A stretch of DNA of 64,000 nt from Cylindrotheca closterium (lineage: Eukaryota; Bacillariophyta; Bacillariophyceae; Bacillariales; Bacillariaceae), in assembly GCA_933822405.4 (NCBI GenBank), contig CAKOGP040001736.1, positions 126,981-190,980 on the forward strand, written 5' to 3'. The position numbers and the translations under genes are program-made. Every line of letters begins with the position of its first letter. Position 1 is the stretch's first letter. Positions 1 through 11,054 of the stretch are shown here, one piece after another. The notes under the pieces were generated by a model. The model saw only the letters and a list, made by a program, of their open reading frames with translations. It was not told the DNA's origin and made no database searches.

Positions 1-2932
1 TCGAGAGTCTCACAAATAACATGGAAGGGAAAACTAGCTTTTGGGCTTATATTGGCGGCTGTTGGACTGGCGTTTGCGTTTTCAGCTTTCTTCTTATTCG
101 GGGAAGGAGAAGCTGACCTTGGCGAATTGCAGTATGAAGCCATGGCGGAACGAGCCAGTATAATAGCGCTGCAGATTATGGAGCGGAAACGGCTTGGACT
201 TCTTACGCTATCATCAGTAATATCAGGGGCCAATCCTGACGCCAGAGTTTGGCCCCAGGTGCAACTGACGAATTTTGAAGTCATTGCCAACAATCTTATG
301 AAAACAGCAGACGACTACAATATGGGGTTCGCACCATTTGTGACGCCAGAACAAGTGGAATCATTCGAAAAACATTCTTATGACTTTTACGAAACCAATC
401 GGTCGCCAGAACCCTTTCCTGAAGGGACAGCAATAAGTCCGTTCGGTAAAGGCATTTATGCAGTCGACCCATCAACGAGCGAACGATTTCATGATACCAC
501 TGGCGAGGTGCATTGGAACAGCCCCAATAGGATTCTTACACCCCTACTGCACCATAGTGGAGGGCCAGAAAAATACCTCTTATCGAATTTGCATGCAGAC
601 GAAGCTTTAGGGTCCTTAATTGATGGAATCATTGACTGTGCCAACAGCACATCCTCCTTGGATGATTGCACCATTCTTTCGAGCATATCACCCAATATTA
701 TTGGTTGGAAACCATACGATAGTGACGGTGCTTGGGGAATCCTGCTGCATCCTGTCTACGCACAAAGAAGCCCTGAAACTGTAAGTTTCAAATGCGCCTG
801 AAGAAGAAAATTATTGCCTAAAACTTTGGAAACACTCACATTATTGTCAAATTGGTACTTTCTCTTATATTCAGTTGTCTGGTCTAGTCCTGACGTCGCT
901 GAGGTGGAGTGAAATTTTCAACGGAGCCTTTGCCAATAGTGTTTCCGGGGTTTATGCCGTCTTGGAGGCTAATGATGGATCTTCCTATACCTATGTAATT
1001 CAGGAGGGACAAGCAGTGTTGCTTGGGGAGGGCGACTTGCACGATACTGAATACAATGACTTTAGGCAGGAAACAAATTTAGAGAGCAAAGACAGGGGCA
1101 ATCTCAATTTCTTTGGCGAAGCATCAGTTTCCTACACATTGGTCTTGTATCCAAGCGAGGAATTCTTTGATTCCTTTTCCACGGCGAATCCCATGCTCTC
1201 ATCAATAGGAGTCGTCATGATCCTCGTAGTTACATCGGCTCTGTTCGTTATGTATGACGTTTTGATCAGACGAGAGTACCTTGTCAAGAAGGATTTGGTG
1301 GAAGCAAAGCGGAAATTCATTCGCTTTGTCTCCCACGAAGTACGCACACCACTGAATTCCGTCCACATGGGCCTGACAGTCCTCCGCGGAGAGTTGGAAG
1401 CGAAATATGAAACCGACGATGCAGGTCCTTCGGGAACGATGGCATCACGGAGGGCATCGAAAAAATTCGTCAAAACCAAGACCTTTAAGCAGCTTGTTTC
1501 AATGGCAGATGAGATTGCCATGAACTGTAACGGTGCTGTGGACATCCTCAACGACTTCATAAATTTCGACAAGCTTGAAACTGACAAACTGACTTTGGAT
1601 CTGAGCATTCTTCGACTCTTTGACCAAATAGAGTCGATATCAAAGGAATTCAAGATGGTGGCAAAGAACAACAAGATCAAAATGACGATCGTCACACCTC
1701 TTCACCCAAACCAAAGCGGAAAAGCCCCTAAAGAGTGCTTTACAGTTGGTGACTCCATGCAGCTAACTCACGTCTTCCGCAATCTCCTTGCAAATGCACT
1801 GGAAACGACTCCGGATGATGGCAAAGTGGAAGTCGTAGCTTCTTGGCACCCAAATTCCATGAAAAACGCAAAACAAAACACCAAAAATTTTGTTTTAAAA
1901 GATGGAAAAAAGATGAAGGTGAAGCACAATGGGTTCATGAACTTTGTAGTGGCTGATACTGGCAAGGGTATGACGCAGGCGCAAATTCGGCGATTGCTGC
2001 ACAAGGGACTTGATTTCAACGTTAACAGGCTTCAGGCTGGAAATGCTAGTGGACTTGGCTTGTGGGTTGCGAAGGGGATCGTGATGCGACATGGGGGGAC
2101 CCTGACGGCACACTCACATGGAGTTGGAAAAGGCTCTGTGTTCACAGTGTCACTTCCGACCTATGACATTGACGACCCAAAACCGAAAGGCACTGCTGCT
2201 CAGGAATCTGTGGAGGCAAAAGATATCTTAGGCATATTGAAGGTTCTTGTCGTTGATGATGCGAAAATGAATCTGAAGCTACTCATGCGCCTAGTTTCGA
2301 AGAAAGGACACAAGGTGGACGGAGCAGAAGATGGTGCGATAGCAGTCGACAAGGCTTCCAAAGCTATGGACGAAGGCGCCGATTTCGACGTCATACTAAT
2401 GGATTATCAAATGCCAAATATGGATGGACCAACTGCTACAAGGATTCTTCGCAGCAAGGGCTGCAATGCTTTCATCTGTGGTGTTACGGGGAATGTTATG
2501 GCTGAAGATATTAAACATTTCAAGAAGTGTGGTGCCAATGCAGTACTCCACAAGCCCGCAAAGATGAAGGCATTGGAAGACCTATGGATAGAGTACGGTG
2601 TCCGGGGAGAATTTCCACTGGCAGAAGGTGCGCATGATGGAGAGATTGAGCAAGAACCAAAAAGAGAGATAGTCAAGCGAAATGCGAGCGACTTGTCACT
2701 TTCGATTTCATCCCTTGGAAAGCACAGTCCTTCGACAAGAGTTAATATGGCAGGCAACGTACTCGATGGATCAGCAAAAACACCAGACTATCCATCGGGC
2801 AGAAAGACGCTAGGAACTGGCACTGGAGAGACCTCGTTTGACACCGATTCTGATGATCTCTGGGCATCGAGAATGTCGTTGAAATCCGGGATCAGTTCAA
2901 TGAAATCCAATATCAGTTCCGTTGTAAATTAA
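1..2932 (+). CDS. CHASE-domain hybrid histidine kinase (5' end outside window)
   Basis: The frame is open to the left edge, so the N-terminus is missing. Exon 1 ends at 780 before GTAAGT and exon 2 starts at 875 after CAG (intron 781-874, phase 0). In order: a hydrophobic segment encoded near 31-105, an extracellular CHASE-like sensor region across the intron, a second membrane segment near 1190-1260, a HisKA domain with the phospho-acceptor His in SHEVRTPLN (codon 1334-1336), a HATPase with N box (near 1765-1800), DTGKGM G1 box and GLGLW G2 box, and a receiver domain with VVDD, phospho-acceptor Asp in LMDYQMP (codon 2402-2404), VTGN and the conserved Lys in HKPAK. The sensor should face outside and drive a His-to-Asp relay. 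No HPt domain is present, so a separate partner is expected. The tail after the receiver is Ser-rich with no known domain. The ligand is unknown. Confidence 0.9.
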
Positions 2933-2976
2933 CATTTTCAGTTGTTGTATTATTTTACAAAATCTATTCTATACCT

Positions 2977-5900
2977 TTAGCCATGTGCAACCTCGCTCTC
3001 TTTAGCGAAAGCGCGTTGTTTCAGGTTGACTGACATTATCTCACCAGTTTCGTCGACCATCTGGCAAAATGTTCCACCAGAGCGAATCAGTTCAGCTGGT
3101 GGCCCGAACTCAAGAACCTTGCCAAGACCAAGGACCAAGATGTAGTCATGATCGATTATGGTATCGAGTCTATGGGCAACAGCAATAATCGTGGAATCCT
3201 CAAAGGATTCATGCAACGATTCATGGAGCAGCTGATCCGTGCGCCGATCAACTGATGCAGTTGCCTCATCCAAAACAAGGATCTTATTCTTGCTAAGGAT
3301 TGCTCGTGCTAAACATAGCAATTGCCGTTGCCCAACCGAGAAATTTGATCCTCCTTCAGCGACAAGGGTATTGTGTCCTTCAGGTAGCTCTTCGATAACC
3401 TCACTCAAGTGAGCATCCTTGAGAGCTTTCACGATTGCCTTCTCGTCATGCATGCCGAAAAGGTCCAAGTTTTCTCGAATAGTACATCCACTGAAGAGAG
3501 TTGGCATCTGTGGAATCACAGATATTTTCGTGCGAAGGCGATGGAGCCCAATTTTGGAAATATCAGTTCCGTCTATAGTGATCTTTCCATTTTCAGTTTC
3601 CAGCAACCGAAACAGTGTTTGGACGACTGTACTCTTTCCACTTCCCGTTCGTCCAACTATACCAATTCGAGCCCCAGCAGGGATGGAGAACGAAGCGCCG
3701 TTCAAAGCAAGAGGCAATCCATTCCGATACCTAATTCCTACATCCTTGACTTCGATCTTTCCATCTTGCGGCCATGCTGTGTCCAAGTCCTTGTCACTAT
3801 CTAAGGCAAGAGGTGCTTCGGATTGCAAATTTTTGAATGCAAGGACACGTTCCACAGAAACCATCAAGTTCACTACCTCTGCGCTCTGTCGGATGCACCA
3901 CTGGAACATTCCCGCGAGTTGTAAGAGCATAGATATGGATAGGCCCAAGATTGCTGGATCAATTTTGAACCAGTCTTGTCGCTGAAAAAGGACAGCTAAG
4001 AAGCTGACCACACCCATCAGAACAAACATGATGCAGTCCATTCGAAAGCCGACCCAGCGTGATGCAGCAATAAAAGAGAAAAATGATCTTGTGTGTGCAT
4101 CATGTGCATTTTCGAACTTTTTCACAAAGAACGCGGGAGAATCGTTGGCCCGTATTGTCGCGACTCCACTGAGAGACTCGCTTAGCATTGCAAACATTGG
4201 TGACCTTGCGAGGCCTTCAAGACGCTTCAGTTCACGGGTGCTCGTGACAAATACGTTTCGCACTGACAAAAAGTAGTATAGTAGCGGTGGCATTGCAAGA
4301 AGGGCAAATGGCAACACAGTCACAGTTGTCACAAGCGTTCCGATCACAATATAAAAGATGACAGTGAAATCGAACAAGGTTTGTGGAAGCATATCATCAT
4401 TGGATCCAACATCCTGCGTTTAAAGAGTCTGAGCTACAGTGGACTTCAGCAAGCTAAAATCACGCCCGCATGATAACTTACCGCTGAGAAGCGATTGAGG
4501 ACTCTCCCAAGGGGATTCGTGTCAAAGAAAGAAATTGGAGCTCGCAAGACGGCTTTCGTCATTCCATCGTGCAAAGTGCGAGATGCCTTAATAGTATAGT
4601 AGAAACTCACAGCAGCACGAACTGACGCCAGCAGAATCACAGCCACGCCCATCGCGATCACAATCGCCAATATATCCCAGGATTTCTGATCTTCGGGCTG
4701 CCGTTCTGCCCATCTACCCATCATGGCCACCGCAACCAACACCGCTGCCTGCGTAACCGTGAAAAGCAAGAATAAGCCAAAGCCGATCCCGAGTCCACCC
4801 ATGGCACGGAAGTAGTTCAAAAATGTGTCCAACTTGACCTCTCCCGTGTTGCTATCTTCCTTGTTATCGTTTACTTTTCCATTCGTCGAAGGCGCGATCT
4901 CAAAAAGTTCGTCCTTTGCTTCGACTGTGGAAGACGCGGTCTTTGGATCGGCGGAGAGTGTGTCAACGGCATCATCCGCAGAGTGAGCGGTCAACTTTCC
5001 ATTTGCTGCGGCAACGCACTCGGCATAGGATCCAATCTTGCCAATCTTTCCATTTGTCACTAGAACGCAACGTTGCTCGTGAACATATTGATGCTGGTGA
5101 GTGGTTAGAATGACACATTTGCCCCTCTTGACACCCAGTTCCAGAAGGGCTTCATTAAAGAGCTGCCGCCCCACCTTGGCGTCCACCGCCGAAAGGGGAT
5201 CATCCGCAACCAGAACGTCGGCATCCCGATATAATGCTCGTGCCAGTCCGATGCGGGCTCGTTGTCCCCCGGAGCACTGGACACCTCTGTCTCCTACAAT
5301 AGTCTCGTCTCCATTGGCAAACTGTGAAAAATCTAGTCGTAACCCACATGCGTCAATCACTTCATCATACCATTCCTGGCGTAACGGACTTCCCATTGTG
5401 ATATTCTCTTTGACTGTCCCATCCATAATCCATGGATCCTGTGCCGCATATGCTAATTTGCCATAGGAGCGTTGAACCTTTCCAGTGAACACTGGGAGTT
5501 CCCCAACAATTGCCTGCAGCAAGGCGCTCTTTCCACTTCCCACTGTTCCAATGATGCAAGTCAAATGCCCCTTTTCGAAATCAATCGAGATATCCGTCAG
5601 CGCCGACGCAAGTGATGCAGTGGAGGTCTCATCATCGTCACCATCGGTAACCTTCTTGGTCGTTACGTCTCTGACATGATTCCATTGACAGCATACCTCG
5701 TCCATCGAAATGGCAACATTGTCTGCCAATGAGTCATCAGTGCTTTCCGTAAAATGTTGTTCCGGTGACTCGAGAAAATTTTGAATCCGACCAATGGACA
5801 CATATGCCTCGCTCACTCCCTAATATCAACACAAAAGAAACAACCAATGAGCGTTGATGATGACACATAACCATTTCACCTCCTTGGTAAATAACGTACC

Positions 5901-7099
5901 ATAATTCCGAGCGAAACGTGTTTGATCATTTGAAGCTGCAGAATATTAACCAAGGTCAAGACAGTGAAAATATCTCGCGGGTACAAGGTTCCTCCGACCC
6001 ACAATACATGTACTAGAAATATGATCAAGGAAATGACCACATTAGTAACAAAGAACAATGCTTCATTTGCAGCCTTCAGCCGGTTTGCATTTTGAATTTG
6101 ATCTACTTCCTCCTTGCGGATACTTTGAATGCGGTCGAGGAATCGCCATTCAAAGCCACTCATCTTCATGATGCGAGCGCCATGTACTGCTTGAGAGACA
6201 AAGGTCACTCGTCGATCCGTAATGGCCGCAATCTTGGATCGGAAGAAAGCAAACTTGTTGCTCAGATAGAATTGAAAGGGCACAAAAACCAGGAATAGTA
6301 GAGCAAATCCAGCTGCAAAAGCTGGTCCCAATATCCACAATCCAACCAACAAGATGGCTATGGACTGCACTGGAGACCAAAAGATGTAATTGATAAAGAG
6401 TGCGGCCAGAAGAAATCGATCCACGTCATTACTGGCCAAGTTCATGATTCTGCCAGTGTTTGCATTAGTCTCTTGATGCGTTGAGGATAGTTTCAGTGAT
6501 TTCGTGTAGATGGAACCCACGCAAGAGATTCGCATTTGCATCCCCTTGCGCCAAGTCATGAAAAAGACATGATGATGCTCAAACAGAACAACCAGTCCGC
6601 ATACCACCAGCATTCCAGCCCAAAAGTAGCCCTCATCATTGCCCGTCTCAAAGGAATCAATCAAATTTCCCAACGCTACTGCTTGTATAATAGTCGCGGT
6701 GTTTCCGAGAAAGAGCAAGGGTTGTACTTTCCAGGTAGACTTGAAGTAATCAATGGTCAAGGCTCGATGCAAGTTTGGTTTTTCTGGACTCCTTTCTTTT
6801 TCTCTTTCCCATAGGTCTTCAAAATAGTTACGTTGATGCTTGGAAGTATCCACGTCCAGAATCTCTGGCAGGTCGAGCTCTGTCAGCGGTCGTTCCAAAC
6901 CAATCTTGAGCAAGGAAAAGGGCCAAGAAAAAATCAGTTTTGCCAAAGGAGAGGCATTTCCTAATAAACTGGGTGGATAAGATGGATCATGTTGAGCTGA
7001 AGCTGAAGTTGAAGCTGACGCCTTGGCTTCTATCCCGCTGGAAGCCTCCATCCTTGGTTCTTCTCTTTTTATTTCATTGTCATCATCAGCATCATCCAT
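2977..7099 (-). CDS. ABC transporter subfamily C (MRP-type), full-length
   Basis: Three exons: 7099-5900, 5819-4482 and 4413-2977, with introns starting GTACGT and GTAAGT, both phase 0. They join to 1324 residues. Order is TMD1, NBD1, TMD2, NBD2 with no extra N-terminal TMD0, as in short MRPs. NBD1 has Walker A GTVGSGKS (about 491-498), signature CSGGQRARIG and Walker B VLVADDPLSAVDA; NBD2 has GRTGSGKS (about 1100-1107), the MRP-like signature SVGQRQ and Walker B ILVLDEATASVD. Across the second splice the sequence reads NRFSADVGSNDD, the classic MRP motif, which supports the intron model. These pumps export organic anions, glutathione conjugates or metal-chelate complexes at plasma or vacuolar membranes; the substrate here is not predictable. 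It is convergent with the upstream kinase, with 44 bases between stop codons. Confidence 0.93.
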
Positions 7100-7553
7100 A
7101 GTCGAAGTTAGTTTTGCTGAGTTGTAATCGCCGACTGACGCGAATTTGAAACGTCAGATCGACTGGTTCGACTCGAATTTAAACTACCAACTCTACGCAA
7201 GAAAAATCCCTAATCGGAACAAACTTTCAAGAGTAATCAACGGAAGGGTTCTGATCTTTCGTGCCCATACCCATCTGTTGCCATTTGCAGTTCTCGACGT
7301 GGATCTACAGTATGTTTATAGTGTATGCGATTCATTATATTCATGTAGTCCTATTATGATCCTTCTAACAGTCTATATTATTATGAGATGTTCTTCTAAT
7401 CAATGATTGATTGACTGAATTCTTGACTGGCTGATTCAACTGATAAGTTATCAGATAGGTCGAAGGTATGTTCCGATAATGTTGTCGCTTTGATAAACTG
7501 CAACTGGAGGATCTGTAACTCATGGTGCACTGATTCCAGACTATGCAGGATAT
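7100..7553. other. intergenic, ABC transporter promoter side
   Basis: There is no convincing coding sequence. The stretch holds the 5' flank of the ABCC gene and the 3' flank of the next minus-strand gene. A TGATTGA-rich run sits near 7402-7445. Confidence 0.5.
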
Positions 7554-8453
7554 TCAAAATGTCATCATGGATTCATCGAAGGAAGAGGAGTAGCAGGATG
7601 CTCCTGATTCAGGCGAATCCTGCCGTTCATCCTCTTCCATGGTGACATCGTCGGATGAGGCGCACGAGGCCATCGAACTGCTGTTACTAGTCTGATCTTC
7701 ACTCCTAGCAGTAATGGTCCTTTGCATGGAACTTCGAATCAGTTCTTGCAGTCTTGAATCGACATGATCCAATTGAATGGGTACTCCTCCATATCGATTC
7801 GAGATCCGTTGCAAAAGCAAGCTATTGAAGATTGCTTTTTCTGCCTCTTGCATGGGGTGAGGAATACGCGGTAAAGAGGGATCTCGTAATACCAGTCGAG
7901 TCTCTTGTTCCGGTGGTAGCGGTGGTCCTGATACAGGTAGCAGTACTTCCATTCTGGCTCTTTTGGTATCTCGTCCAACGTGAAGAGACTCCTCAGTCTC
8001 CAATTGCTGAAGAGCTCTCTTCATTCTGTGTAGACTCATAGTAGTGGGATCTTCGTGCTCATCGTCACTGACAACCCTTGCCTTCTTCGGAATGGGTTCG
8101 TACGTTGGTGTTCCTGAATAAGCTGAAACGAAGTAGGGGTCATTCGTATTTCTTTCAGCACAATTGCTTGTAAAAGACTTGGACCCAGATAAGTGGCGTT
8201 GTCGCCATGGTACTTCTTCTGCAATGTTCGGATAAGTCCGTTTCCCCGTCTGAGGAGCGGCATTATCAAAAAAGAAATAGCTTTCGGTAGTAGCTGCTGG
8301 AGGATACGGTTGATGTATCATGATGCAGCTTCTGAATTCATGCTGTGGACAGTTTGCAAAGTTTGTATTTTCAGAAGAATGACCTGAATCTAGGCTATCT
8401 CCGAAATTGTTAGCCGGTGGTAGTGATGACAACGGTTTGATGGCTCTCTGCAT
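7554..8453 (-). CDS. unknown Ser-rich nuclear-looking protein
   Basis: Single exon, 299 residues from the first ATG at 8453; the frame is open further up only with non-ATG codons. No recognised domain. Visible are a basic patch PIPKKARVV and KRARME that could act as nuclear localisation signals, a helix-prone stretch around TTMSLHRMKRALQQLETEE, and an acidic Ser-rich C-terminus (SSDDVTMEEDERQDSPESG). A perfect palindrome TTTCGCGCGAAA, the form of an E2F/DP site, lies about 90 bases upstream of the ATG, which suggests cell-cycle-linked expression. The next gene upstream (8624-10237) has a similar motif. Function is not known. Confidence 0.7.
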   Translation of the reverse strand: MQRAIKPLSSLPPANNFGDSLDSGHSSENTNFANCPQHEFRSCIMIHQPYPPAATTESYFFFDNAAPQTGKRTYPNIAEEVPWRQRHLSGSKSFTSNCAERNTNDPYFVSAYSGTPTYEPIPKKARVVSDDEHEDPTTMSLHRMKRALQQLETEESLHVGRDTKRARMEVLLPVSGPPLPPEQETRLVLRDPSLPRIPHPMQEAEKAIFNSLLLQRISNRYGGVPIQLDHVDSRLQELIRSSMQRTITARSEDQTSNSSSMASCASSDDVTMEEDERQDSPESGASCYSSSFDESMMTF

Positions 8454-8542
8454 GGAAGGAGATAGAGACACATAGAAGACAATCGAATTGGTGACAGCTG
8501 AGTTGTGGCACACTCCTGGCCTTCGGATCGAACATCAGAACT

Positions 8543-8554
8543 TTTCGCGCGAAA
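8543..8554. promoter_or_regulatory. E2F-like palindrome TTTCGCGCGAAA
   Basis: Perfect 12-base palindrome matching the E2F/DP consensus TTTSGCGCSAAA, 90 bases upstream of the ATG at 8453 and inside the 110-base gap between two minus-strand genes. Plant and algal E2F factors bind such sites at G1/S genes. Function here is inferred from position and form only. Confidence 0.55.
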
Positions 8555-8623
8555 TTAGCCACTGACGACTGACTGACACTTGAAAATGTTTCGCTTCCAC
8601 GTGGAATGTTATAATGCTCTTAC

Positions 8624-10237
8624 TTAGTTTTCTTTTTCAATTTCTACTTTGATGGTAGTGTTTGAGGAACCACCAGATAGCTTGGAGATTCGTTTCTGTT
8701 GCTGCTCCAAATAAGCCTTTTGTGCGTCCCGTTGTCGCTGATGCAATAGTTCCAATCGTTTCTGACGGGCTTCTCGCATGGTTTGCAATCCTTGTTTCGA
8801 GATTTTTTGTTGTCGGGCATGTCGTCCGTCGGCATCCAAAGAAACAGTAAGACTTTGTCGAAAGCTAGTGGTTCGACGAGCAATTTTCAAGTCAGTTTTC
8901 TCTCGGAGCTCTTGAAATTTCTGAATGGAACCACTTTTTTGCACCGCACAATCGACAACTTGACCTCGACTTGTGTCATCTTGTGCCGCCTTCTTCTTCA
9001 TGTTTGTTTCTTGTTCTTCCGTTTCTTCTTGTTTTCTATTGCTCGCATTGACTATTTCTTGCAGTTTTGTTGTTTTGAATGGAAGAACCATTTTGGACTG
9101 AAGTCTGATTGTCTTGGGTGCTGGAGCAGCAGATCTCAATTGAGCGTTCATCACGACCAATTTGCTCCTCGTTCTTCGTCTCGTCGGCGAAGAAGGTTGC
9201 ATTGTTGGTCTCGTCATGACCGGCAGGGTGTAGGATTCTAATGAAGTTTTACTTGCCTGATCATCGTCAGTATTGACTCGATCGTGCCTCAGCTTGCGTG
9301 TCATCACAACGGTCGGTCTTCTTGGTGATGGTTCATCAGGCGTTGTAGCTGGTATTAGTGTTGTTACTGGCTTTGCTGTTGTATTTTGACTTTGTCGACG
9401 AGGTGATGCTGAAGCATTTTGTTTTACGCGCTCCATCAACGATTGTTTCCATTCTTCCAATGTGGTACGATCATTGGCATCAGACCTTTGCTGTTGTTGT
9501 TTTTGGACTCCTTGCGTCGAGAATTGTTGTTCCATCTCCTCCAATTTCTGAATCAGATGATCTTTCTTGGGATGGGGAATGATCATACCATTACCCGATT
9601 GTTTGGGAAAAGGCTGGTTTTTCGTTGAACCCTTTGGGCTGCTTCCTTCAAATCCTTGAACACGTTTGCCTTCTCTCTTCTTGCTGTCTACTGGGCTGTG
9701 GTTTTTGGGTTTTGATTTCAGCGATTCCTCCAAATTCAACATCTGTTGAAGCAATTCATTGGTTTGCAACAGAGTGCGCTCATTCTTGACCCGATGCAGT
9801 AGTCGCACTTTTGAACGTCCCCTTCGAATTTGCTTCTTTCCATGTGAATTGGACACTTCCCTATTTCTTCGCGTCGCAGGGCGTGGCGATTCAGCACAAG
9901 GAGGATTCTTGTTGTTGGAGACTGACGATTTCTTGCGATGTGATTGTTGAATTTCAGTTTCTTCTGGTGACTGAGGAGATGTGTATTGATGCTTCCCTGT
10001 AAACGGAGCGTCCCATTCCAAGCTTTCTGCCTGGAACAGCGAGAAGGAATCGTAGACTTGGGTCGCCATGGTTGCGAGTTGTGTTGGAGGGAGAGTTGAA
10101 AAGAATGGGAAGCTGGGAATATCAGCTATTTTGATCGATTTTAGCGATGAGTCAGCCGGCTCATCATTGAAATCATTCATTCTCGTAGAAGTTGATTGAT
10201 TTGATTTTCGCGCGCAATAGCGCGATTCGTTGCCCAT
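8624..10237 (-). CDS. unknown basic, low-complexity protein ending in a KEN tripeptide
   Basis: Single open exon. Three in-frame ATGs are possible: 10321, 10237 (good context, A at -3 and G at +4) and 10180. The one at 10321 is only 9 bases from the divergent ATG of the Myb gene, so a shorter start is favoured; 10237 gives 537 residues. No recognised domain. The protein is rich in Arg, Lys, Gln and Ser, with disorder-prone segments and a predicted helical C-terminal stretch (residues about 480-520, QTMREARQKRLELLHQRQRD). It ends VEIEKEN; KEN is the core of an APC/C degron, and an E2F-like half site lies near the start, so a cell-cycle role is possible but unproven. Confidence 0.65.
   Translation of the reverse strand: MGNESRYCARKSNQSTSTRMNDFNDEPADSSLKSIKIADIPSFPFFSTLPPTQLATMATQVYDSFSLFQAESLEWDAPFTGKHQYTSPQSPEETEIQQSHRKKSSVSNNKNPPCAESPRPATRRNREVSNSHGKKQIRRGRSKVRLLHRVKNERTLLQTNELLQQMLNLEESLKSKPKNHSPVDSKKREGKRVQGFEGSSPKGSTKNQPFPKQSGNGMIIPHPKKDHLIQKLEEMEQQFSTQGVQKQQQQRSDANDRTTLEEWKQSLMERVKQNASASPRRQSQNTTAKPVTTLIPATTPDEPSPRRPTVVMTRKLRHDRVNTDDDQASKTSLESYTLPVMTRPTMQPSSPTRRRTRSKLVVMNAQLRSAAPAPKTIRLQSKMVLPFKTTKLQEIVNASNRKQEETEEQETNMKKKAAQDDTSRGQVVDCAVQKSGSIQKFQELREKTDLKIARRTTSFRQSLTVSLDADGRHARQQKISKQGLQTMREARQKRLELLHQRQRDAQKAYLEQQQKRISKLSGGSSNTTIKVEIEKEN
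10205..10213. promoter_or_regulatory. E2F-like half site TTTTCGCGC
   Basis: TTTTCGCGC, the E2F half-site form, followed by a second GCGC. It lies 25 bases upstream of the ATG at 10180. It would be inside the coding region if translation starts at 10237 or 10321, so its regulatory role depends on the true start. Confidence 0.3.
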
Positions 10238-10330
10238 GATAATTTCCCGTTGCAAATTACGAATTTGGACATCACATTCTATGTGTTCCAACCATAATAC
10301 AACGATAGTATCTTTGACCATACCTTACCA

Positions 10331-10817
10331 ATGAATCGCTCTCCTCTTTGTAACATTTCCAATGCTCCTAAAGCAACAACGGTAAAAGTTGTAAAACCAA
10401 AAAATCCCACTAGGACTGGCCGTTGGGAAATAGAGGAGCGTCTTGCTTTTTTGCAAGCCTTCAAAATCTACGGCAAAGGAAATTGGAAGGAGATTGGCAA
10501 GTTCATTCCGAACAGGTGAGTATTTGATTCAGATATATAGGACATCCAACAAATGCGCGGCTAACCGTGTTTGCTATCCTATTCTCAGAACCACACTTCA
10601 AGTCAAGACTCATGCACAGCATGTCATGAGGTTGGTTGACGAGGGTCAAAACCCATTCAAGGAACTCGAAGACTTTTTTGCCGCCGATTCAGGACTTCAC
10701 AAAATCGATCCCGTCTATAGTAAACGCCCTCAGAAGAAGAGAAAGACCTCCTCTGATGTCAAGACTGCGGCTTCCGCACTCCTCGCATTGAAAAAAATTC
10801 GTGGCGGGTCATGGTAG
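10331..10817 (+). CDS. single-repeat Myb (SHAQKY-type) transcription factor
   Basis: Two exons, 10331-10515 and 10589-10817, with an intron starting GTGAGT and ending TCAG, giving 137 residues. The only domain is one Myb/SANT repeat (about 29-77): TGRWEIEERLAFLQAFKIYG, then GNWKEIGKFIPNR, and across the splice TTLQVKTHAQHVMR, a variant of the SHAQKYF signature (here THAQHVM). The intron splits the codon for the Arg before TTLQVK. The C-terminus is basic (KRPQKKRKT), a likely nuclear signal. Single-repeat SHAQKY Mybs are common DNA-binding regulators in diatoms and plants. It is divergent from the unknown gene at 8624-10237, so the two must share a very compact promoter. Confidence 0.88.
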
Positions 10818-11054
10818 TGTGGGAAATCCTGGGGACTGCTGTCAACAGCCAAGACAATACCAAGGGGGATACATACATGATGTATTACTATCATACACAA
10901 CATGTTACTGTTTAAATATGCCAAAATAAGATGCACGATTACTTACATACAAACTTCTTTCTAGACTGCCAGTCGCCTTTTCGGTATTCAAAACTAGTTG
11001 AAAAATAGATGGAATGTCTTACAGAGGTGTTAAATAGCCAGTGGCTGTACAGAT

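Noticed and set aside
7146..7406. Plus-strand frame of 86 codons with a tRNA-like GGTTCGACTC
   Set aside because: No cloverleaf can be built around the motif and the frame has no protein features.
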